Notes: generated by a model not told the origin, from the sequence alone. Counted from the stretch's first letter, positions 1 through 6,670 are shown. The stretch is 11,493 nucleotides of DNA from an uncultured Clostridia bacterium (GCA_946610635.1 CAMOCI010000008.1:1-11493); one strand, 5' to 3'. Numbers and translations: made by a program.

Positions 1-1411
1 CACTAGTGCCATTATTTGCTGGGGAGTAGTCTTTGAGTTCCGGTAGAACAAGTGGCAAATCTTCATCATCTAAAACTTCTGTTTTGCCATCTTCGTAATG
101 CACAACTGGTATTGGTGCGCCCCAATATCTTTGTCTTGCAAAAATCCATTCTCTAATTTTATAATTATTAACTCTTTTTGCTATACCTTGTGCAACCAAT
201 TTATCGGTTATTTTTTCTTTTGCTTCTTCAACAATTAATCCGCTAAATTCTTCTGAATTAATTAATTTACAATTATTGCCTAAATAGTCATGTTTTTCAA
301 AAGCTTGTTTTGATATATCGCCACCTTCAATAACTTCAATAATAGGTAAGTTGTGTGCCTTTGCATATTCATAATCTCTTTGATCATGAGCAGGTACTGC
401 CATAACTGCACCTGTGCCATAATTACCTAAAACAAAATCGCCCAAATAAATTGGCACTTCTTTGTGATTTATTGGATTGATTGCTTTAACTCCTTTTACT
501 TCAACACCACTTTTGCCTTTGTTGAGTTCAGTTCTATCCATGTTAGATTTAAAAGAAGTTTCTTTAATATACTCTTCAACTTCTTCTTTATTTTCTACAC
601 GTGGCATTAATTCTTTTATTATTTTGCCATCTGGTGCAATAACAAAAAAAGTTATACCATAAACTGTTTCAATACAAGTTGTAAATATAGAGAACTTACC
701 ACCACCAACAATGTCCACTTCAAGTTCTACGCCTTGTGATTTACCTATCCAGTTGCGTTGTATTTCTTTTGTACCTTCTGGCCAATCAATATGGTTTAAG
801 CCTTCAAGTAGTTTATCAGCATACTTTGGTATATCAATAATCCATTGTTTCATATTTTTTCTAACAACAGGATATCCACCACGTTCACTTTTTCCATCAA
901 TAACTTCATCATTTGCAAGCACGGTTCCAAGTTCTTCGCACCAATTTACAGGTACTTCAACTTCTTTTGCAAGTCCATCTTTGTATAGTTGTTTAAAAAT
1001 CCATTGTTCCCATTTGTAATATGATGGGTCACATGTTGCAATTTCTTTATCCCAGTCATAAGAAAAACCTAGCATTTTTAATTGTTCTCTAAAAGTTTCA
1101 ATATTTTTGTAGGTAAATTCTCCCGGATGATTGCCTGTTGATATAGCATATTGTTCGGCAGGCAACCCAAAAGCATCGTAGCCCATTGGGTGCAAAACGT
1201 TGTAGCCTTGCATACGTTTCATTCTTGCAATAATATCAGTTGCCGTATAACCTTCTACGTGTCCTGCATGAAGTCCTACACCAGAAGGGTATGGAAACAT
1301 ATCTAAAATGTAGTATTTAGGTTTTGAAAAATCATAAGCATCACAAGCAAAAGTTTTGTGCTCTTCCCAGTATTTTTTCCATTTTTTTTCTATTTCTTCA
1401 CTATTAAACAT
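1..1411 (-). CDS. leuS: Leucyl-tRNA synthetase, N-terminal 470 residues (cut by window edge)
   Basis: Charges tRNA-Leu with leucine in the cytosol (class I synthetase). Reading back from the ATG at 1409-1411 gives 470 residues without a stop, roughly the first 55% of a usual LeuRS. Visible: the class I HIGH motif as HAGH in FPYPSGVGLHAGHVEGY (about residues 39-55); the VNWC and VLANDEV segment (155-170); NWIGKSQG (220-227), which leads into the CP1 editing domain; AVPAHDQRD at the editing pocket (338-346); and RQRYWG (426-431), which returns to the catalytic fold. The KMSKS loop and anticodon domain lie outside the window. Odd point: the editing motif usually TTRPDT reads TTCIET (244-249); the last Thr and the downstream Asp residues are kept. 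A GAGG ribosome site at 1421-1424 supports the start. The gene is transcribed away from the rest of the window. Identity is certain; the effect of the editing variant is not. Confidence 0.97.
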   Translation of the reverse strand, partial: MFNSEEIEKKWKKYWEEHKTFACDAYDFSKPKYYILDMFPYPSGVGLHAGHVEGYTATDIIARMKRMQGYNVLHPMGYDAFGLPAEQYAISTGNHPGEFTYKNIETFREQLKMLGFSYDWDKEIATCDPSYYKWEQWIFKQLYKDGLAKEVEVPVNWCEELGTVLANDEVIDGKSERGGYPVVRKNMKQWIIDIPKYADKLLEGLNHIDWPEGTKEIQRNWIGKSQGVELEVDIVGGGKFSIFTTCIETVYGITFFVIAPDGKIIKELMPRVENKEEVEEYIKETSFKSNMDRTELNKGKSGVEVKGVKAINPINHKEVPIYLGDFVLGNYGTGAVMAVPAHDQRDYEYAKAHNLPIIEVIEGGDISKQAFEKHDYLGNNCKLINSEEFSGLIVEEAKEKITDKLVAQGIAKRVNNYKIREWIFARQRYWGAPIPVVHYEDGKTEVLDDEDLPLVLPELKDYSPANNGTS

Positions 1412-1433
1412 ATCTATTGCCTCAAATAATAAT

Positions 1434-1462
1434 ATAATACACTAATTTGACTATTAAATCAA
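1434..1462 (-). promoter_or_regulatory. Promoter of leuS
   Basis: On the minus strand TTGATT (1462-1457) and TATTAT (1439-1434) are separated by 17 bases. Predicted transcription start is near 1427, giving a leader of only about 15 bases. There is therefore no room for a T-box or other long leader, although leuS is often T-box regulated in Firmicutes. Confidence 0.65.
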
Positions 1463-1579
1463 TTTATTTTTTGTTTTATGTTTAAATATTTTCTAATTTA
1501 AAAAATTTAAATTAACACTTATGCATTAACTATAATTACTTTTTAACCTAATAAATTAATAAACACTTTTAATAATTAT

Positions 1580-1609
1580 TTGCATATACACGTTTTGTTG
1601 TGTTATAAT
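1580..1609 (+). promoter_or_regulatory. Promoter of the 374-aa unknown gene
   Basis: TTGCAT (1580-1585) and TATAAT (1604-1609) lie 18 bases apart. TG at 1601-1602 gives an extended -10 element. Expected start of transcription is about 1616, so the ATG at 1580 in the same frame lies inside the promoter and cannot be the translation start. Confidence 0.7.
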
Positions 1610-1645
1610 ACAAATGAAGATTGTAAAGTGCAAAGGCGGTGTTTT

Positions 1646-2770
1646 ATGGAAGAACAAAAAGCGGAAAAATATTTTAGAGCAGATGTACAGGGTGGATACC
1701 TTTACAACAAAAGCGAGATTGACTATTACAAGCAATCTCAAATTATTGATGTAATGGATAATCTTATGCTTGGTGATTACAACTCTAAAGGTGGATATGT
1801 TTTAAATAAAGGCATTATTGAAGAACTTGTTAAAATGAAAAAAGTTTATCAATATTCTTTTGGGTCAACAACGTTTTGTCAAAGTTTTAGTGATGTTGGC
1901 AAATACGGCAAAATAGACTTTGCTGTTAAGGTTAGAAATAGTCAAGACGGCATGGTGACATCAACTTTGCAACTTTTGGAAACTATCGATAGAGCAAATG
2001 GCTACTACCAAAACACCAACACTGCATCTATTGCAGAATATAAAGCAAAAGAAAGTAACACGTATATTGTTGATATGTTAAAGCATTTTAATATCGTGTC
2101 AAAAAAAGAAGAAGGACTTTTGAATAGAGAAAATATCGACGAAGAACTTGACTTAATTATTGCAAGAAAGCAATTGCAAGAACTTTTAAAACAAAACTGC
2201 ATGCAAAAGATTGATGAAGAAAATAAATCTTTGTTTGAAAAAAGAATGAAACTTCTTGCAAAATGCGTAGTAGGTAAAAAAATATTTGAAGAGTTTGAAA
2301 AAGAAACAACAAAAATTGCAGGTTGGTTTGTTAAAGAAGGCATGCCGGGTTATTACAGATATTTAAACCAAATGTTAGATGGATTAATAGAAATGCATTC
2401 TATAGAAGTTTTACAAGACCCTGCTTTAAAAGCTGGTTTAAACAAAGCAAATGATATATTTGCTGAGAATATGCACAAACATCTCGAAAATGGTAAAAAA
2501 GTTTTTAAAGTTGAAGAAATTTCAAAATTAGGCGATAAAAAAGAAGAAATTAAAAAACCAGAAGAAACTACTGAAAAGTTTAAAGAAGATAAAGGTGCTG
2601 AAAAGCCAAAAGAAAAACCAGTTGAAAAACCTAAGGAAGAAAAAAAAGAAATAGTTCAAAAGAATAAGAAACAAAACAATAGAGATTACATGAAAACATT
2701 TAACAAAAGTACGAATAGAAGTGAAGAATTAAATAAGAGTAATCAAGTAGATAAGGAAGCTTTATTATAA
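1646..2770 (+). CDS. Unknown cytosolic protein with charged Lys/Glu/Pro tail (374 aa)
   Basis: I do not recognise this protein. The start is ATG 1646, preceded by AAGGCGG about 6 bases upstream; the frame stays open further upstream but only through the promoter. No signal peptide or membrane segment is visible. Residues 1 to about 297 look like a folded, mostly helical domain, with helix-rich charged stretches around 150-220 and some Cys residues but no CxxC pair. Residues 298-374 are low complexity, rich in K, E, P, N and Q (for example EKPKEKPVEKPKEE), probably disordered. The gene stands alone behind a strong promoter, divergent from leuS, and ends 16 bases before the next promoter with no terminator in between. 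Base composition matches the neighbouring housekeeping genes, so recent transfer is not suggested. It may be specific to this lineage. Confidence 0.85.
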   Translation: MEEQKAEKYFRADVQGGYLYNKSEIDYYKQSQIIDVMDNLMLGDYNSKGGYVLNKGIIEELVKMKKVYQYSFGSTTFCQSFSDVGKYGKIDFAVKVRNSQDGMVTSTLQLLETIDRANGYYQNTNTASIAEYKAKESNTYIVDMLKHFNIVSKKEEGLLNRENIDEELDLIIARKQLQELLKQNCMQKIDEENKSLFEKRMKLLAKCVVGKKIFEEFEKETTKIAGWFVKEGMPGYYRYLNQMLDGLIEMHSIEVLQDPALKAGLNKANDIFAENMHKHLENGKKVFKVEEISKLGDKKEEIKKPEETTEKFKEDKGAEKPKEKPVEKPKEEKKEIVQKNKKQNNRDYMKTFNKSTNRSEELNKSNQVDKEALL

Positions 2771-2786
2771 TTTTTAAATTTGGGTA

Positions 2787-2815
2787 TTGACAAAGTAAAA
2801 AAAACGATATATAAT
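2787..2815 (+). promoter_or_regulatory. Consensus sigma-A promoter of the 132-aa unknown gene
   Basis: TTGACA (2787-2792), a 17-base spacer and TATAAT (2810-2815) are an exact match to the vegetative consensus. Transcription should begin near 2822, directly before the AGGAGA ribosome site at 2825-2830, giving a leader of about 14 bases. This is the strongest promoter in the window on sequence grounds. Confidence 0.85.
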
Positions 2816-2835
2816 GGTTCTACTAGGAGACAAAA

Positions 2836-3234
2836 ATGGTAACATTAAAAACAGTTAATGGAAACTTGCATAAATATTTAAAGTTAGAAATGAAGCAAGA
2901 TTTTGATAATTTTGAAAATAAAATGGGCAGTGATGCCTTTGAAAACACACAGGCATTATTATTTTTGGCTATATCAGGTAAAATGCCAGCAGAAAAAAAT
3001 CAAGAACTTTTTAAAGACCTTGTTGAGTGCTATTGTCATATACCAGAGTATAAAGCACTTGTAGATAAGGGTTTAGATCACCTTACAAAAACTTATGGCA
3101 ATCAAGTAATTGATTTGGGTGATAAGGTTGCAAGTGGCAAAACTTATTTTAAAGAAGTTAAAAAACAACTTATTAGTGGAGATTTTGATTTTAATGCGCT
3201 TGGTGTTAAAAAACAAGAAGAATTTAATTATTAA
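2836..3234 (+). CDS. Small unknown protein (132 aa)
   Basis: I do not recognise this protein. ATG 2836 follows AGGAGA at a spacing of 5 bases and a perfect consensus promoter; a terminator follows just after the stop. This makes a monocistronic, probably highly expressed unit. The product is soluble, has no signal peptide or membrane segment, and looks largely alpha-helical (QALLFLAISGKMPAEKNQEL, then LVECYCHIPEYKALVDKG). The Cys pair in ECYCH is too closely spaced for a normal zinc knuckle. It sits between the 374-aa unknown gene and rpmG. A connection to the 374-aa gene is only suggested by adjacency and orientation; each has its own promoter. Confidence 0.85.
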   Translation: MVTLKTVNGNLHKYLKLEMKQDFDNFENKMGSDAFENTQALLFLAISGKMPAEKNQELFKDLVECYCHIPEYKALVDKGLDHLTKTYGNQVIDLGDKVASGKTYFKEVKKQLISGDFDFNALGVKKQEEFNY

Positions 3235-3240
3235 TTTAAG

Positions 3241-3266
3241 TCACAACATTTTGTTGTGATTTTTAT
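3241..3266 (+). terminator. Rho-independent terminator after the 132-aa gene
   Basis: TCACAACA (3241-3248) and TGTTGTGA (3252-3259) form an 8-bp perfect stem with a TTT loop, followed by a T-rich tract (TTTTTATT). It ends the preceding monocistronic transcript. Confidence 0.85.
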
Positions 3267-3400
3267 TGTTATTTCCATGTATAATTTTTATTGATAGTAT
3301 TGTTAAACTTGCAATAAAACATTTTTTTATATTGTTTTTTGTAATGTGCGTAATTAATATATTATATACAATAAATATTTTAAAAAAAATTCAAAACTTG

Positions 3401-3429
3401 TTGACTTAATGTTTTTGTTGTGCTAGAAT
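3401..3429 (+). promoter_or_regulatory. Promoter of the rpmG-secE-nusG operon
   Basis: TTGACT (3401-3406) and TAGAAT (3424-3429) are 17 bases apart, with TG at 3421-3422 (extended -10). Predicted start is near 3436, leaving a leader of about 55 bases before rpmG. The 130 bases between the previous terminator and this promoter are AT-rich and show nothing else. Confidence 0.75.
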
Positions 3430-3490
3430 AGTGTTGCATCTTTAAAAAAGGGTGCTATTTTTTAGATTGTAAAAAATTAGGAGATTTACC

Positions 3491-3640
3491 ATGAGAGATA
3501 AAATCACATTGGAATGCACAGAGTGCAAACAAAGAAATTACAATACAATGAAAAACAAAAAGAATACACCAGACAGAATTGAAAGAAAAAAATACTGTCC
3601 TTTTTGCAGAAAAACAACTCTTCACAAAGAGGCTAAGTAA
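3491..3640 (+). CDS. rpmG: 50S ribosomal protein L33, zinc-binding form
   Basis: A 49-residue protein of the large ribosomal subunit, of normal L33 length. It starts [12 protein letters not shown] and carries two CxxC pairs, C9/C12 (CTEC) and C36/C39 (CPFC), so it is the zinc-containing type; Cys-free L33 paralogues are common in Firmicutes and none is seen here. [11 protein letters not shown] and [15 protein letters not shown] are family hallmarks. The AGGAG ribosome site at 3479-3483 lies 7 bases before ATG. It is the first gene of an operon with secE (14-base gap) and nusG, an arrangement common in Firmicutes. Confidence 0.97.
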   Translation: MRDKITLECTECKQRNYNTMKNKKNTPDRIERKKYCPFCRKTTLHKEAK

Positions 3641-3654
3641 GGGAGGGTTTGGTA

Positions 3655-4029
3655 GTGTCTAAATCAAACAAAAAAAAGAAAAATCAAAAGGCAAATTTGC
3701 AAAATAACAAGCCTGTTGTTGCTAGTGAAGAATTAGCACAAGATATACAGGCACAAAATGTTATAGAAGAAGCAAAGGTTGAAGAATCTAAGCCAAAAGC
3801 GGATAAAAAAGAAACGCTTAAAAAACAAAAAAAGCAAAATAAAGAACAGAAACCAAGAACAAACAAGGTTAAAGAAAGTGTTGCAGAACTTAAAAAAGTT
3901 ACATGGCCAACATTTCCACAAGTTGTAAAAAATACACTTTTAGTACTTGGTATTGTTTTAATTTTTACTATCGTATTATTTGGCATTGATTTTGGATTAG
4001 GACAACTTTACAAATTGTTAACACAATAA
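3655..4029 (+). CDS. secE: Preprotein translocase subunit SecE with long charged N-terminal extension
   Basis: Membrane subunit that clamps SecY in the Sec translocon. The diagnostic segment VAELKKVTWPT is at residues 76-86, followed by one transmembrane helix at about 93-115. Single-helix bacterial SecE is usually about 60 residues; here some 70 extra residues, rich in K, E, Q and N, precede the core and are probably disordered and cytosolic. I choose GTG 3655 as start because GGGAGGG (3641-3647) lies 7 bases upstream; the in-frame TTG at 3649 is only one base from that site. The product is 124 aa. It sits between rpmG and nusG, 15 bases before nusG, in the conserved order. Confidence 0.95.
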   Translation: MSKSNKKKKNQKANLQNNKPVVASEELAQDIQAQNVIEEAKVEESKPKADKKETLKKQKKQNKEQKPRTNKVKESVAELKKVTWPTFPQVVKNTLLVLGIVLIFTIVLFGIDFGLGQLYKLLTQ

Positions 4030-4044
4030 GCATAGGAGATTTTT

Positions 4045-4575
4045 ATGGTTATAGATGAAAAACCAAAGTGGTATGTTTTGCATACTATTTCTGGATACGA
4101 AAATGTTGCAAAAATCAATCTTCAAATGGTTGTAGAAAAAAATGGTTTGCAAGATAGAGTTTTTGACATTGTTTGCCCAGAAGAAGATGTAATTCAACAA
4201 AAAGATAGTGGAAAGCAAGTTGTTGTTAAACAAAAAGTTTTACCAACATATTTGCTAGTTAAAATGATATACGGTGATGATATTTGGCATACAATCACAC
4301 GCACTCGTGGCATCACAGGCTTTGTAGGCCCAAAAGGTAGGCCACTAGAACTTACAGAACAAGAAATTCAAACAATGAGATTAGAATCTCAACAAATTGA
4401 TACTTCAATCAAGCCAACAGATAATGTAGAAATTATCGGTGGTCCATTTGATAAAGTTATGGGAGTTGTTGTTGAGCTTGATGCACAGCTTGGCAAAGCC
4501 AAAGTTAATGTGGAAATGTTTGGCAGAACAACACCTATTGATGTATCACTTGACCAAATAAGAAAGATTAACTAG
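4045..4575 (+). CDS. nusG: Transcription termination/antitermination factor NusG
   Basis: Binds the RNA polymerase clamp and couples transcription to elongation, termination and the ribosome. The 176 aa are family-typical in length. The NGN domain covers about residues 8-110 (KWYVLHTISGYE at the start; LPTYLLVKM; TRGITGFVG). The KOW domain covers about 124-176 (VEIIGGPFDKVMGVV with the conserved GPF; the end reads SLDQIRKIN). AGGAG at 4034-4038 precedes ATG by 6 bases. It is the third gene of rpmG-secE-nusG. A GC-rich hairpin begins at its stop codon, and rplK follows only after a 450-base structured spacer. Confidence 0.98.
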   Translation: MVIDEKPKWYVLHTISGYENVAKINLQMVVEKNGLQDRVFDIVCPEEDVIQQKDSGKQVVVKQKVLPTYLLVKMIYGDDIWHTITRTRGITGFVGPKGRPLELTEQEIQTMRLESQQIDTSIKPTDNVEIIGGPFDKVMGVVVELDAQLGKAKVNVEMFGRTTPIDVSLDQIRKIN

Positions 4576-4610
4576 TTCCGGCTACCTACCGGATAGCCGG
4601 CAACTAATTT
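4573..4610 (+). terminator. Probable terminator or attenuator hairpin at the nusG stop
   Basis: CCGGCTA (4578-4584) pairs with TAGCCGG (4594-4600) across a 9-base loop. The stem continues as TAGTT/AACTA around one bulged C, so it includes the nusG stop codon. The following tract (ATTTTCGC) is T-poor, so termination may be partial and allow read-through towards rplK. The 3' arm is also needed for a larger alternative fold of this spacer. Confidence 0.5.
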
Positions 4611-4729
4611 TCGCACTTTTGGCGACTTTTTTGGTACTAGCGTACGGCTATATTTTGTTAAGTATTTATAAATTGGTAAAAAACATAATTATAAATATTT
4701 CTACAAGGTTATTTAGTCGCCAATTAGTT
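4602..4729 (+). other. Nested inverted repeat in the nusG-rplK spacer
   Basis: AACTAATT (4602-4609) and GGCGACT (4621-4627) are together complementary to the continuous block AGTCGCCAATTAGTT (4715-4729), with 11 unpaired bases on the left arm. Inside, TATTTATA..ATT (4663-4674) pairs with AATTATAAATA (4687-4697) around a 12-base loop. No protein is encoded. The fold would compete with the hairpin at the nusG stop because both use 4602-4606. It may be a structured leader or regulatory RNA, or the remnant of an insertion. Confidence 0.45.
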
Positions 4730-4752
4730 TTGCAACAATTATTTAAAAAATA

Positions 4753-4783
4753 TAGACAAAATTGCTACCGAGTTAGATATAAT
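4753..4783 (+). promoter_or_regulatory. Candidate promoter for rplK-rplA
   Basis: TATAAT (4778-4783) has a -35-like TAGACA (4753-4758) at a long 19-base spacing. A start near 4790 would give a leader of about 235 bases that includes all the leader hairpins before rplK. Another candidate, TTACAT (4923-4928) with TATAAA (4947-4952), would start transcription inside the L1-like site and so fits less well. Confidence 0.4.
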
Positions 4784-4926
4784 GTTAAAATTTAATAAAA
4801 CTAGTATTTGATATAAAATAACAAACAAAAATATTAAATTTTGATAATATACTACAAACATTATTAGTAATTCGCGAAATTCGGTAAAAATTCGACAAAA
4901 TATAAAAAAACACAAAATGGTATTAC

Positions 4927-4942
4927 ATAAGCAGTTGCTTAT
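4927..4942 (+). other. Leader hairpin upstream of rplK
   Basis: ATAAGC (4927-4932), loop AGTT and GCTTAT (4937-4942) form a perfect 6-bp stem. There is no following T tract, so it is not a terminator. It lies 12 bases upstream of the L1-like site and may be part of the same leader fold. The rest of the spacer between 4784 and 4926 is AT-rich; I see only three copies of ATTCG (4870, 4879, 4890) there. Confidence 0.45.
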
Positions 4943-4954
4943 TTAATATAAACA

Positions 4955-4996
4955 GTGGGAGAAGTGTAAATTTGTTATGCACTTCAAATGTACCAC
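4955..4996 (+). promoter_or_regulatory. Probable ribosomal protein L1 autoregulatory site in the rplK-rplA leader
   Basis: GTGG (4955-4958) pairs with CCAC (4993-4996) and GAAGTG (4961-4966) pairs with CACTTC (4980-4985). This leaves an asymmetric internal loop of GA on the 5' side and AAATGTA on the 3' side. The 5' strand reads GTGGGAG, the same string as the L1-binding region of 23S rRNA. L1 is known to repress its own operon by binding a 23S-like site in the rplK-rplA mRNA; position and shape fit that. It lies 30 bases before rplK. Confidence 0.55.
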
Positions 4997-4999
4997 AAC

Positions 5000-5014
5000 A
5001 CTACAATTTGTAGT
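5000..5014 (+). other. Palindrome abutting the rplK ribosome site
   Basis: ACTACAA (5000-5006) and TTGTAGT (5008-5014) are perfectly complementary around one base. The palindrome ends directly before AGGAGG (5015-5020). Formed in RNA, this stem could affect ribosome access to rplK, alone or together with the L1-like site just upstream. Confidence 0.45.
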
Positions 5015-5025
5015 AGGAGGAAAAC

Positions 5026-5454
5026 ATGGCAAAGAAAAAAGTTAAAGCAGTTATCAAATTGCAACTACCTGGTGGTAAAGCAACACCTGGTCAAAGCGTT
5101 GGTTCAGCATTAGGACCTCATGGAATTCCAACAATGGACTTTTTAAAGCAATTTAATGATGTTACAAAAGACCAAGTTGGTTTAATTATTCCAGTTATTG
5201 TTACAGCGTATGAAGACAGAACATTTAGTTTTGTAACAAAAACACCACCTGCAGCAGTGCTTATTAAAAAAGCATGTGGCATCGAAAAGGGCAGTGGCGC
5301 ACCTAACAAAACAAAAGTTGCAAAAATTACAAAAGCACAAATTAAAGAAATTGCAGAACTTAAAATGAAAGACCTTAACGCTGCAAGCTTAGAGAGCGCA
5401 ATGAGCATGATTGCTGGCTCTGCAAGAAGCATGGGCGTAACGGTTGAAGAATAA
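5026..5454 (+). CDS. rplK: 50S ribosomal protein L11
   Basis: Component of the L7/L12 stalk base; binds the GTPase-associated region of 23S rRNA and, in species that have RelA, is needed for its activation. The 142 aa are the standard length. Hallmarks seen: [20 protein letters not shown] at the start, the Pro-rich linker [10 protein letters not shown], and the C-terminal RNA-binding region ending [19 protein letters not shown] (5015-5020) is 5 bases from ATG. It is the first gene of rplK-rplA, 39 bases before rplA, with a structured leader that resembles the L1 control site. Codon use and sequence are ordinary for this genome. Confidence 0.98.
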   Translation: MAKKKVKAVIKLQLPGGKATPGQSVGSALGPHGIPTMDFLKQFNDVTKDQVGLIIPVIVTAYEDRTFSFVTKTPPAAVLIKKACGIEKGSGAPNKTKVAKITKAQIKEIAELKMKDLNAASLESAMSMIAGSARSMGVTVEE

Positions 5455-5493
5455 AGTGGAAGAATATAATTCGTTATCACCACAGGAGGATTT

Positions 5494-6183
5494 ATGAAAA
5501 AAAGAGGAAAAAGATATTTAGAAGTTGCAAAACTTGTTGATAAACACGAAGTTTATGACGTTGAAAAAGCAACCGAACTTGCTATTGCAACAAGCGTTGC
5601 AAAGTTTGATGCAACAGTAGAACTTCACGCAAAACTTGGCGTTGATGGTAAAAAAGCAGACCAACAAGTTAGAGGTACAGTAGTATTACCTAACGGAACA
5701 GGTAAAACTGTTAAAGTTTTGGTAATTGCAAAAGGTAACGCTGCAGATGCTGCCGAAAAAGCAGGCGCAGATTATGTTGGTGCAGAAGATATGATTACAA
5801 AAATTCAAGGCAATTGGCTTGATTTTGATGTTTGTATCACAACACCAGATATGATGGGTTTTGTTGGTAGAGTAGCAAAAGTTTTAGGTCCAAAAGGCTT
5901 AATGCCAAATGTTAAAAGTGGCACAGTTACAATGGATGTTGCTAAAGCAGTTGCAGATGCAAAAGCTGGTAAAGTTGAATACAGACTTGACAAGCAAAAC
6001 ATTGTTCACGTTGCTATTGGTAAAGTTAGCTTTGGTAAAGAAAAATTGTTAGAAAACCTTAACGCAGTTATGGACGCTTTAATCAAAAGCAAACCACAAG
6101 CAGCAAAGGGTATTTACCTTAAAAGTTTGGCACTCGCTTCTTCAATGGGCCCAGGTGTTAAATTTAACTACAAACAAAATTAA
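5494..6183 (+). CDS. rplA: 50S ribosomal protein L1
   Basis: Builds the mobile L1 stalk that guides deacylated tRNA out of the E site; also the usual translational repressor of rplK-rplA. The 229 aa match the family length. Visible: the N-terminal KKRGKRYLE, the [12 protein letters not shown] motif of domain I, the domain II core with [18 protein letters not shown], and the C-terminal [21 protein letters not shown] at 5484-5489 precedes ATG by 4 bases. A terminator follows within 60 bases. In many Firmicutes rplJ-rplL-rpoB come next; here a repeat island follows, so the cluster is interrupted. Confidence 0.98.
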   Translation: MKKRGKRYLEVAKLVDKHEVYDVEKATELAIATSVAKFDATVELHAKLGVDGKKADQQVRGTVVLPNGTGKTVKVLVIAKGNAADAAEKAGADYVGAEDMITKIQGNWLDFDVCITTPDMMGFVGRVAKVLGPKGLMPNVKSGTVTMDVAKAVADAKAGKVEYRLDKQNIVHVAIGKVSFGKEKLLENLNAVMDALIKSKPQAAKGIYLKSLALASSMGPGVKFNYKQN

Positions 6184-6240
6184 TTTGATTTGTATATATT
6201 GATTATACTATATATAATATATTATATAATAATAGCACTT

Positions 6241-6274
6241 AAAAAAACGGCAGTTTACTCTGTCGCTTTTTTTT
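6241..6274 (+). terminator. Rho-independent terminator of rplK-rplA
   Basis: CGGCAG (6248-6253) pairs with CTGTCG (6260-6265), with one G-U pair and a 6-base loop. A run of A precedes it and eight T follow. The tract 6184-6240 before it is pure AT-rich spacer. Confidence 0.85.
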
Positions 6275-6361
6275 GTGTGTAAATAACAACGAGATGTTGT
6301 TAAAATTTTTAATGATACTAATATTATAAAAATATTATATTTAATTCTTTGTGTTTATATT

Positions 6362-6507
6362 TGTCATCCTGAGGAGCAACGCGACGTGAGGATCTCAACA
6401 ATATAAATACTACTTGTTCATCTCTCATTATTGAAAGATTTACCCACGGAGATTAATGTGGTTGAGATCCTTCGTGTGTCAAGAAATAAGTCGGTCTCAG
6501 GATGACA
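6362..6507. repeat. Palindromic repeat pair 1 (head-to-head copies 6362-6400 and 6433-6507)
   Basis: The left copy begins TGTCATCCTGAG and ends GGATCTCAACA; the right copy is its inverse, GTTGAGATCC to CTCAGGATGACA. Each copy also closes on itself by ATCCT/AGGAT (6366-6370 with 6389-6393; 6467-6471 with 6499-6503). The inner half contains the box GAAAGATTTACCCACGGAGA (6433-6452), which recurs at 6671 and, altered, at 11413. The two copies have different inner loops, so they are not a simple duplication. Confidence 0.85.
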
Positions 6508-6516
6508 ATCTCACAC

Positions 6517-6551
6517 TGTCATTCTGAGGAGCAAAGCGACGTGAGAATCTC
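6517..6551 (+). repeat. Palindromic repeat, single copy
   Basis: Starts TGTCATTCTGAGGAGC and ends GAGAATCTC. The stem is ATTCT (6521-6525) with AGAAT (6544-6548). The loop closely matches the first copy at 6362 (GGAGCAAAGCGACG against GGAGCAACGCGACG), while the stem differs by a compensated base pair. Confidence 0.85.
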
Positions 6552-6564
6552 GTATAAATACCAC

Positions 6565-6659
6565 TGTCATTCTGACCCTACTTTTGTCGTAGACCTAGGA
6601 AGAATCTTATATGGTTGAGATGCTTCCAAAGAAGTGCAGAAAGCAAGGTCAGCATGACA
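6565..6659. repeat. Palindromic repeat pair 2 (copies 6565-6608 and 6613-6659)
   Basis: The left copy starts TGTCATTCTGACCC, contains CTAC..GTAG and closes by ATTCT/AGAAT. The right copy, inverted, is GTTGAGATGCTTCC to GGTCAGCATGACA and closes by ATGCT/AGCAT (6620-6624 with 6651-6655). The copies carry different stem letters, so pairing is kept inside each copy rather than between the two halves. Only a few bases separate them. Confidence 0.85.
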
Positions 6660-6670
6660 ATAAAAAAATT

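Noticed and set aside
477-1019. Open frames on the plus strand opposite leuS
   Set aside because: They are antisense to a certain leuS reading frame, are Ser/Thr/Pro-rich as expected for shadows, and have no ribosome site.
1580-1645. In-frame upstream start (ATG 1580) for the 374-aa gene
   Set aside because: It lies within the -35 box of the promoter, and the ribosome site sits just before ATG 1646.
1412-1645. T-box or other amino-acid-responsive leader for leuS
   Set aside because: The promoter is at 1434-1462, leaving a leader of about 15 bases; no T-box consensus is seen on the minus strand.
3649-3654. TTG start for secE
   Set aside because: It is one base from the GGGAGGG ribosome site; GTG 3655 has a normal 7-base spacing.
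4923-4952. Promoter-proximal start for rplK (TTACAT/TATAAA)
   Set aside because: Transcription would start near 4959, cutting off the GTGG arm of the L1-like site; kept only as an alternative.
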